This document shows, in pieces, positions 57,166-64,000 of a stretch of 64,000 nucleotides of DNA. The position numbers were made by a program, and so were the translations under genes. The stretch covers positions 62,001-126,000 of the forward strand of contig NC_020185.1 of the NCBI RefSeq assembly GCF_000315915.1, read 5' to 3'. Numbering within the stretch: position 1 is the stretch's first letter; every line of letters starts with the position of its first letter. The notes under the pieces are model-generated. The model had not been told where the DNA came from, made no database searches, and saw nothing but the letters and a program-made list of their open reading frames with translations. Origin of the DNA: Henningerozyma blattae CBS 6284. Taxonomy: Eukaryota > Ascomycota > Saccharomycetes > Saccharomycetales > Saccharomycetaceae.

Positions 57166-58959
57166 TTAATGACGTTTTTCATGAAGAGAAATTTTTAAAT
57201 TTGAATCGATAACATTATATAATTGAGTATCATTAACAATTTCTTCAGCATCACCATCTGCCAATTTTACTCTAAAAATGAAATCTTTGCCTGGTAAACG
57301 TAATTGAACTTTTTCACGTAGGCTACTTAAAGTACAATTATTATTATCTAATTTTACAGCAAATATATCATAATTGTAATATATTTTAATCTTCGTAGTG
57401 TTTGTGTCAAAGGAAGAATTAATTGATGTAGATCTTTTCAAATTTCTTGGTGCTGACCTATCATTAGTAGATAATGACTTCGGAGTTGGACTTTGATTAT
57501 ATCCATTTTTTGAAGAAAATAAATTATTGGGAGAATCAAAATTAATATTTTCAATAGGGGTTCTTAAGTTCGAATTTTCGATTGGAGATCTTAAATTGGA
57601 AGAAGCTGCCGAGTCTGTATTATTCAATTCATTAGAATCCAGGGCACTGATTGTTGCTTGTCTTGGAGTAATGTTTAGCAGATAAGGATCTTTATCATTG
57701 ATATCTATTTCATATTCTACATCGAACCCATTAGAATCATATCTTAATTCGAACAATTCTTTCACATATTTGGACCTAGAAATATAGTCTGGTAACATTA
57801 TAATATCTTTCAAATAAATATTTAAAGTTTTTTTCCTTCTCATTGTTAAATTTTCTGTGACGCGATGTGATGTAGTTGGGATATACGGAATAATACGTCT
57901 TGTTACGACACCTGTATTAGCATCTTTACAATTACCCGCTTCTGCGGGAAAAGCGTTTAATAACTGTACTTGGAAATTGTAAAATTCATTGTAGTGTCTT
58001 TTTAAATCTCTTCTCATCCCGTTTAGTAATTCACAATAAATTATGAACCAATATTTATTATTTTCGAAAATAACATCTTTGATACCTGCATTAGTTATAA
58101 TCTCTGATTCATCAATTGCATAATTTTCATGTAAAATTGACGGTTCTCGTGGTAATAATTTTAATTTCGCTTGTAATATCATATCTTCTCTTTCATATTC
58201 ATAAATACTTTTCCTCCAATCCTCTATTGTTAACAAATTTGCATCCTGAATGTCTTTCGCCACAGGGTTTTCTGAGATATAACCAGTAGATATATCTATG
58301 ATGTTGACAAAACTAATAGGGACTAAGCCAGGACCTCCTATTCTACCCAATGGTCTTCCAATAAACCATTCTTCTTCATAATGAGCATAAATGAATAAAG
58401 TCTCGCCTGCATACACTGTCAACTCATCCTCTTTAGCAGCTTCAAAATCGTACAAGCATAATGCATATAAAGATTTAAAAATTTTTTTCTTCTTATCTCC
58501 ACTAATTTCTTTAGAATCCGGCAATAAATTTTCAATATCTGTCATCTCTATTTTATCTGGAAAGACTGGTGGGACTCTATTCGAAGAGGAAGATTTTCTA
58601 CTTAATGACCTTGATGAAGGTGATGTTGCAGTCGAGTTAGTATTTGATGAATTGGTTTGTCTTGGTGATAAAACAGGTCTACTCTTGTTAAAAGTTTTGA
58701 AATATCTTTTCTTGACATTACCTTCTGTACCAGTTAGTGGGTTTGTTGCGTAGTAGTATATGCCTTCTTCGCCAGCTACGTAGAAGAAATCCCCTTTACT
58801 AAAGGAAATTTCCCCGATATTAACTGCGGTATAATCTCTTAAAGCTTCAATGGCCATTTCAGGGGAGGAAATGTCTGTTGGTGGTTTAGAAATTTGGGTA
58901 TTAGAAGAATTCGAGAGAACTCTGCTAAAACTAGGTGTTCTTTTAATTCCTTCAAGCAT
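57166..58959 (-). CDS. BEM1: Bem1, polarity scaffold
   Basis: The 597-residue protein compares with S. cerevisiae Bem1 (551). Domains in order: SH3-1 (about 35-95; EALRDYTAVNIGEISFSKGDFF), SH3-2 (about 162-225; ALCLYDFEAAKEDELTVYAGE ... LGRIGGPGLVPISFV), PX (about 300-430; with RRDLKRHYNEFYNFQVQLLNAFP), and a C-terminal PB1 domain (about 520-597; KIKIYYNYDIFAVKL ... LADGDAEEIVND) that binds the Cdc24 PB1. Bem1 links Cdc42, its exchange factor Cdc24 and PAKs at the bud site. The region between SH3-1 and SH3-2 is S/T/N-rich. The start is the ATG at 58959 and gives an N-terminus (MLEGIKRTPSFSRV) with a basic segment. It matches YBR200W. Confidence 0.95.
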   Translation of the reverse strand: MLEGIKRTPSFSRVLSNSSNTQISKPPTDISSPEMAIEALRDYTAVNIGEISFSKGDFFYVAGEEGIYYYATNPLTGTEGNVKKRYFKTFNKSRPVLSPRQTNSSNTNSTATSPSSRSLSRKSSSSNRVPPVFPDKIEMTDIENLLPDSKEISGDKKKKIFKSLYALCLYDFEAAKEDELTVYAGETLFIYAHYEEEWFIGRPLGRIGGPGLVPISFVNIIDISTGYISENPVAKDIQDANLLTIEDWRKSIYEYEREDMILQAKLKLLPREPSILHENYAIDESEIITNAGIKDVIFENNKYWFIIYCELLNGMRRDLKRHYNEFYNFQVQLLNAFPAEAGNCKDANTGVVTRRIIPYIPTTSHRVTENLTMRRKKTLNIYLKDIIMLPDYISRSKYVKELFELRYDSNGFDVEYEIDINDKDPYLLNITPRQATISALDSNELNNTDSAASSNLRSPIENSNLRTPIENINFDSPNNLFSSKNGYNQSPTPKSLSTNDRSAPRNLKRSTSINSSFDTNTTKIKIYYNYDIFAVKLDNNNCTLSSLREKVQLRLPGKDFIFRVKLADGDAEEIVNDTQLYNVIDSNLKISLHEKRH

Positions 58960-60075
58960 GGTTTAATTTATTATAGAGTGATTAATATTAATATTATTGT
59001 TACTATTAGTCTTATTATTTTATTATTTCAATATTTTTTTTTTTATTTTTTATTAATTAATTATTTTATGTCAGTAACAAACCCTTTACCCATAAAATAC
59101 TGCACAAATAAGCATATAATGTTTAGATAATATGTTTAAGATTACTATCAATATGATTAACACTAATCTATCTCATTCAATTGTTCTCGCCAATGATAAA
59201 AAGTATATCAAGTGACAAGCATTACGGTGTACAATATGTACGTATCTGAGCAAAATTTTCCATTTCTGAAACGGGGTCCACTTTGGAGGCTAGTAAAACT
59301 CCGTGTTGGTCTAAAAGGTTTCTTAGGGAACCGCATTCGGGAATATGGATTGCCGAATGTATAACACGTGGGAAATCGTTGGGTAACTTGTAGGAAACAA
59401 ATGGGAAATTAGTGAGAAGCACTAGAAAACATTTGAGAAACAAAATAAAACTAATGAGAAGCTTAAGGAAAACAGTAGGGAATGATAATGCTGATTATTC
59501 TCATTGAGGAAATATCTTACAACTATTCGTTGCTATAGAAAGTTTCGTGATCAAAAGGTCCAGATCAATCAGAATCATGAACGTGATCATTTGCTATACC
59601 TGAAATGCCATACATATCTTTGTTTCTTTAGTATGCAGAAAAGTATAATATGTCTATATGTCTTTTAATTTAATCGAAAAGAACGAGTGTAAACGATCGG
59701 TTTTCAATAAACATATAAACATATCGTGAATTCCCAAATCAACATTGCATCTCTCACGTGACTGAAAGTTTTTCCGAGTCCGCGCGATTTCTTTTAGACC
59801 GTTTGTGGTACGACATTTTCTCTTGCCTCTATAGAATCACTACGAGATGACTAAGAAGTCATTTTTATTGTAAATGATTTTCCTGTAAAGTGACTTAAAT
59901 AAATAACACGCTATGTAATACATGGATCAATCGTTGGAAAATGTATTTAACTGAGGTTATGCTACCTAAAAACAATAATACATACTCGTATCAATTAAAT
60001 CTGATATAAATTTCAAACATCATTGAGTAAAATTTAAATATAAATAAGTATAACAAATATAAACACAAAATACAA
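58960..60075. promoter_or_regulatory. Divergent promoter BEM1-OXP1 with E-boxes
   Basis: This 1.1-kb region is mostly AT-rich. It holds TCACGTGA (59754-59761), a perfect Cbf1-type palindrome, 315 bp before the OXP1 ATG. A second CACGTG, followed by GG as Pho4 prefers, lies at 59365-59370. The BEM1 side has only A/T runs. Confidence 0.45.
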
Positions 60076-63000
60076 ATGACCATTCAGCATGCACAACCAA
60101 AAATAAGAATTGCAATCGATAGGGGTGGTACTTTTACCGATTGTATAGCTAACCCAGGTACAAACGATGAAAAAGATGATATTGTTTTAAAATTGCTATC
60201 TGTAGACCCTAAAAACTATTCAGATGCGCCCTTAGAAGGTATTAGGAGAATTTTGGAAAAAATCAATAATGTTGAAATCAAAAGAAATTCAAAATTGGAT
60301 ATTTCTAATGTCAAGAGTATTAGAATTGGTACTACTTTAGCTACAAATTGTGCATTGGAAAGAAATGGGGAAAGATGCGCCTTAATCACTTCCAAGGGCT
60401 TTAAAGATTCTCTATTGATTGGCGATCAAACAAGACCAAATATATTTGATTTAAATATTAAAAAGATAAAACCGTTATATGATATAGTAGTAGAATGTAA
60501 TGAAAGAATCACCCTTGAAGATTATTCAGAAGATCCTTATATGGTTAAATCAATTCCAAACGCTATAAAGAAAAACACTTTTCAAGGTATCAGTGGTGAA
60601 ATTATTAGAGTATTACAAAAGCCAAATCCGGAGGAAATTTATCAAATTTTAAAACCAATCCATGATATGGGTATTGAATCATTAGCAATTGCCTTCATGC
60701 ATTCATATACGTTTAATAAACACGAATTGATAGTGAGAGAAATTGCAAGAGATATAGGATTCAAACATATTACTTTATCTTCAGAAGTCTCTCCTATGAT
60801 TAAATTTTTACCAAGGGCTAATAGTACAGTGGTGGATGCATATTTAACTCCTGTTATTAAAAAATATAGAGACGATATATCAAATGGTTTAATGAATGTT
60901 CATAATTCCAATATTCAATTTATGCAATCAGATGGTGGTTTAGTAGATGGCTCTAAATTCTCAGGCTTAAAATCTATTCTATCTGGACCTGCTGGAGGTG
61001 TAGTTGGATATTCACAAACATGTTATGATCCAATTAAAAATAAGCCATTAATTGGATTTGATATGGGGGGAACTTCTACGGATGTAAGTAGATTCGGTGA
61101 TGGGAAATTAGAACATGTATTTGAAACTACTACTGCAGGGATATTAATTCAATCACCACAATTAGATATTAATACCGTTGCTTCAGGTGGAAGTTCCAAG
61201 TTATTTTGGGAAAATGGGTTATTTAGAGTTGGTCCAGAATCCGCTGCAGCAGATCCGGGTCCAGCTGCATATAGAAAAGGTGGTCCATTAACTATTACTG
61301 ATGCTAATTTATTCCTGGGAAGATTAATCCCAGAGTTCTTCCCTAAGATTTTTGGTCCAAATGAAAATGAATCATTAGATCTAGAGATTACTGCAAAAAA
61401 ATTTAAAAGTTTGACTACTGTAATTAATCAAGACTTAAATTCAAATATGACTGCTGAAGAAGTTGCTTATGGATTCATCCAAGTGGCAAATGCGACAATG
61501 GCAAGACCTATTCGTGCATTAACTGAATCAAAAGGCCATATCGTATCCAATCATAGATTAGTTAGTTTTGGAGGTGCTGGTGGGCAACATGCAATCTTTG
61601 TGGCAGAATTACTGGGTATAAAAGAAGTTTTAATTCATAGATATTCTTCAATATTATCAGCTTATGGTATTTTCTTAGCAGATGTTGTCGAAGAAATTCA
61701 AGAGCCATGTTCTCTTTATTTAAAAGACGAAAATATTGAGATACTAAATGAAAAATTTTTAGATTTAATGAACACAGCAATTAAAAATTTTTCTAATCAA
61801 GGTATTAATGATAATAACGCTGTTGTTTTCGAGAAATATTTAAATTTAAGATATGAGGGGGCAGAAACCGCTCTAATGATAAATCAAATAGATAATAGAT
61901 GGGATTTTGTGGAAAGATTTTCACAATGTCATAAAAGAGAATTTGGATTTGCTTTTGAAAATAGAAATATAATCGTAGATGACGTAAGAGTAAGGGCTAT
62001 TGCAAAATCAAATATAAGAAACCAAGAATCAATTGATACTCAACTAGAAAATTATAAGAGCAATGAGAGCTTTAAGGAGACCGATATTCAAAATTACGTT
62101 TCATTTTATAAAAAAGTTTATTTGAACAATAATTGGATTAACACACCAGTCTTTGATATCAAAAACATTCCAATTGGTACCAAAATTGATGGACCTGCTA
62201 TCTTGGCTGATAATACTCAAACAAATATTATACCTTCAAATTCAAAAGCAGTTATATTAAATTCACAAATTTTTGTCGAAATCTTGGATTCTTCATTGAA
62301 GAATGATTCTATTCAGAATAGTAAAGAAATTGACCCTATATTATTGTCAATATATGGTAATAGATTCATGGATATCGCAGAACAGATGGGTGTCCAATTA
62401 AGAAAAACATCCACATCAACAAACATTAAAGAAAGGTTAGACTTTTCATGCGCATTATTTGATCCTGAAGGTAATCTAGTTGCTAATGCACCACATGTTC
62501 CTGTACATTTAGGTTCAATGTCTACTTGCATTACTGCCCAAACTAAGATTTGGAAAGATAAATTAAGGCCTGGGGATGTAATTTTTACAAACCATCCTGA
62601 TGTTGGTGGAACACATTTACCAGATATCACTGTAATTTCTCCTGCTTTTGGTAAAGATGGAAAGATAATGTTTTATGTGGCCTCAAGGGCACATCATGCA
62701 GACATTGGTGGAATCTTACCAGGTTCTGTACCTCCAAATTCAAAGGAATTATATGAAGAGGGAGCCGCTATATATTCTGAATTATTGGTCAAAGGGGGTA
62801 AATTTCAAGAAGATTTAGTCTATCAATTATTTGTTGAGGAGCCTGCCAAATATCCTGGGTGTAGTGGAGCAAGAAGAATAACTGATAATATTAATGATCT
62901 TAAGGCCCAAGTTGCTGCAAATACTAAAGGTATACAACTAATTGACCAAATGGTTTCTAACAGTAGTTACAACATAATCCTAAAATATATGAATGCTATT

Positions 63001-63966
63001 CAAGCTAATGCTGCATCAACTATTAAAAAGATGTTGAAACAGTTATCTCAACACTTCAATAAAGATGAATTTTCTGGTGAAGATTATATGGATGATGGTA
63101 GTTTGATTAAATTAAAAGTGAAGTTGGATATTATCAATGAAAAATATACCTTTGATTTTACAGGTACATCACCTCAAATCTATGGTAACACTAACGCTCC
63201 AATTGCCATTACCTATTCTGCGATTCTATATTGTTTAAGATGTTTGGTTGGTGAAGATATTCCTTTAAATCAAGGGTGTTTAGAACCAATTAATGTAATT
63301 GTACCACAAAACAGTATTCTTTGTCCTGGATCTGGTGTTGCTGTTGTTGGCGGTAACGTTTTAACATCACAAAGGGTAACAGATGTGATTTTCAAAACTC
63401 TCAATGTAATGGCTGATTCTCAAGGTGATTGTAACAATTTCACCTTTGGGATTGGAAACAGTAAACATGCAAAGACTGGAAAAGCGTTACATGGGTTTGG
63501 TTACTATGAAACCATATGTGGTGGGAGTGGTGCTGGTTCTGATTCCTGGAGAGGACCCGGATGGGATGGTACCAGTGCAGTTCATACTAATATGACTAAT
63601 ACTCGTATGACTGATCCAGAAATTCTAGAAAGGAGGTATCCAGTAATTTTAAGGGATTTTTCAATTAGAAAAGATTCTAGAGGTAGGGGGAAATTCTCTG
63701 GTGGAAATGGTGTAGTTAGGGATATCGAATTTCGTACAGAAGTCAGTGCTTCAATACTATCAGAACGTCGTGTAATTCCACCTCATGGGTTAAATGGTGG
63801 TGAAAATGGCGGGAGAGGTGAAAATATGTGGTTTAGGAAAGAATCATCTTCAATTGTTAATATTGGAGGGAAAAATACATTCTTAGCAAAGCCTGGAGAT
63901 CGAATTATAATTAAGACGCCTGGTGGTGCAGGGTATGGAAACTTGGAAAAGAATATTAACGCGTAA
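60076..63966 (+). CDS. OXP1: 5-oxoprolinase (ATP-hydrolysing)
   Basis: The 1296-residue protein matches S. cerevisiae Oxp1/YKL215C (1286). It hydrolyses 5-oxoproline to glutamate with ATP, part of glutathione turnover. The N-terminal hydantoinase A/OPLAH half has IAIDRGGTFTDC (residues of about 12-23), an ATP-binding fold, the second glycine-rich loop GFDMGGTSTDVSRFG (about 330) and VSFGGAGGQHA (about 500). The C-terminal hydantoinase B half has DFSCALFDPEGNLVANAPHVPVHLGSM, NHPDVGGTHLPDITV, SRAHHADIGGILPGS, and the end TPGGAGYGNL. The TAA lies at 63964-63966, so the gene is complete. Its left neighbour BEM1 is on the YBR series, so this YKL gene marks a synteny break relative to S. cerevisiae. 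Confidence 0.96.
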   Translation: MTIQHAQPKIRIAIDRGGTFTDCIANPGTNDEKDDIVLKLLSVDPKNYSDAPLEGIRRILEKINNVEIKRNSKLDISNVKSIRIGTTLATNCALERNGERCALITSKGFKDSLLIGDQTRPNIFDLNIKKIKPLYDIVVECNERITLEDYSEDPYMVKSIPNAIKKNTFQGISGEIIRVLQKPNPEEIYQILKPIHDMGIESLAIAFMHSYTFNKHELIVREIARDIGFKHITLSSEVSPMIKFLPRANSTVVDAYLTPVIKKYRDDISNGLMNVHNSNIQFMQSDGGLVDGSKFSGLKSILSGPAGGVVGYSQTCYDPIKNKPLIGFDMGGTSTDVSRFGDGKLEHVFETTTAGILIQSPQLDINTVASGGSSKLFWENGLFRVGPESAAADPGPAAYRKGGPLTITDANLFLGRLIPEFFPKIFGPNENESLDLEITAKKFKSLTTVINQDLNSNMTAEEVAYGFIQVANATMARPIRALTESKGHIVSNHRLVSFGGAGGQHAIFVAELLGIKEVLIHRYSSILSAYGIFLADVVEEIQEPCSLYLKDENIEILNEKFLDLMNTAIKNFSNQGINDNNAVVFEKYLNLRYEGAETALMINQIDNRWDFVERFSQCHKREFGFAFENRNIIVDDVRVRAIAKSNIRNQESIDTQLENYKSNESFKETDIQNYVSFYKKVYLNNNWINTPVFDIKNIPIGTKIDGPAILADNTQTNIIPSNSKAVILNSQIFVEILDSSLKNDSIQNSKEIDPILLSIYGNRFMDIAEQMGVQLRKTSTSTNIKERLDFSCALFDPEGNLVANAPHVPVHLGSMSTCITAQTKIWKDKLRPGDVIFTNHPDVGGTHLPDITVISPAFGKDGKIMFYVASRAHHADIGGILPGSVPPNSKELYEEGAAIYSELLVKGGKFQEDLVYQLFVEEPAKYPGCSGARRITDNINDLKAQVAANTKGIQLIDQMVSNSSYNIILKYMNAIQANAASTIKKMLKQLSQHFNKDEFSGEDYMDDGSLIKLKVKLDIINEKYTFDFTGTSPQIYGNTNAPIAITYSAILYCLRCLVGEDIPLNQGCLEPINVIVPQNSILCPGSGVAVVGGNVLTSQRVTDVIFKTLNVMADSQGDCNNFTFGIGNSKHAKTGKALHGFGYYETICGGSGAGSDSWRGPGWDGTSAVHTNMTNTRMTDPEILERRYPVILRDFSIRKDSRGRGKFSGGNGVVRDIEFRTEVSASILSERRVIPPHGLNGGENGGRGENMWFRKESSSIVNIGGKNTFLAKPGDRIIIKTPGGAGYGNLEKNINA

Positions 63967-64000
63967 AGTTTATAGTAGTAATACTGAGAAACATTACCGT

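Noticed and set aside
1..64000. CRISPR arrays, bacterial operons or prophage
   Set aside because: The window is yeast nuclear DNA. Tandem repeats seen are contiguous minisatellites or microsatellites without spacers.

Overview
The window is nuclear DNA of a budding yeast of the family Saccharomycetaceae. It is AT-rich, genes are compact and intronless, and nearly every protein has a recognisable Saccharomyces cerevisiae counterpart. Gene order from left to right is SVL3/PAM1, EGD1/BTT1, MET31/MET32, an unassigned gene, MRX11, VPS16, ELC1, SGF11, CTA1, CAM1, DIG1, ARL3, OAZ1, two KRE2-type genes, SUR1, TOS1, YSY6, a Ty3-like element with tRNA-Cys, TIM50, CWC27, VPS28, RGL1, CDC47, DER1, BTS1, BEM1, OXP1. 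This interleaves the S. cerevisiae YPL032-YPL069 series with YDR25x/48x and YBR16x/20x genes. Many expected neighbours are missing (ISM1, SSN3, NOP4, MNN9, LEE1, PDR12, GRX5, ALD6 and others). I infer one sister track of a post-whole-genome-duplication yeast with its own gene-loss pattern. The N-rich, AT-rich style would fit a Tetrapisispora, Vanderwaltozyma, Kazachstania or Naumovozyma relative, but I cannot name the species.

Region by region. 1-13,400: housekeeping and regulatory genes (nascent-chain chaperone, sulfur regulator, vacuolar tethering subunit, elongin C, SAGA DUB subunit). 13,400-18,600: a compositionally odd stretch with the catalase gene, a GC-rich island holding a GST-domain-only eEF1B-gamma (CAM1-like) gene, and several minisatellites. 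Next to these lies a 26-bp perfect palindrome made of two Tbf1-type motifs around an E-box. 18,600-23,060: DIG1, ARL3 and the ornithine decarboxylase antizyme, read through a +1 frameshift. 23,060-29,440: two tandem KRE2-type mannosyltransferase genes and a decayed third copy. 31,400-35,450: SUR1, TOS1 and YSY6.

36,950-42,300 is a Ty3/gypsy-type retrotransposon with many broken reading frames. It ends 16 bp before a tRNA-Cys gene, the usual Ty3 target geometry. Its 5' LTR is inverted and bounded by perfect 32-bp inverted arms, so the LTR body may be invertible. 42,400-64,000 is again conserved: TIM50, CWC27 (with a frameshift at an A-run), VPS28, RGL1, CDC47/MCM7, DER1 with an unusual long tail, BTS1, BEM1 and 5-oxoprolinase.

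No operons exist here. Functional links are thematic: protein glycosylation and sphingolipid mannosylation (KRE2 copies, SUR1), ER quality control and secretion (DER1, YSY6, ARL3), endosomal and vacuolar sorting (VPS16, VPS28), and sulfur/glutathione metabolism (MET31/32, OXP1). The most unusual items are the inverted LTR, the Tbf1/E-box palindrome, the CAM1 GC island, the CWC27 frameshift and the relic mannosyltransferase. All gene names rest on remembered family sequences and synteny, not on a database search.
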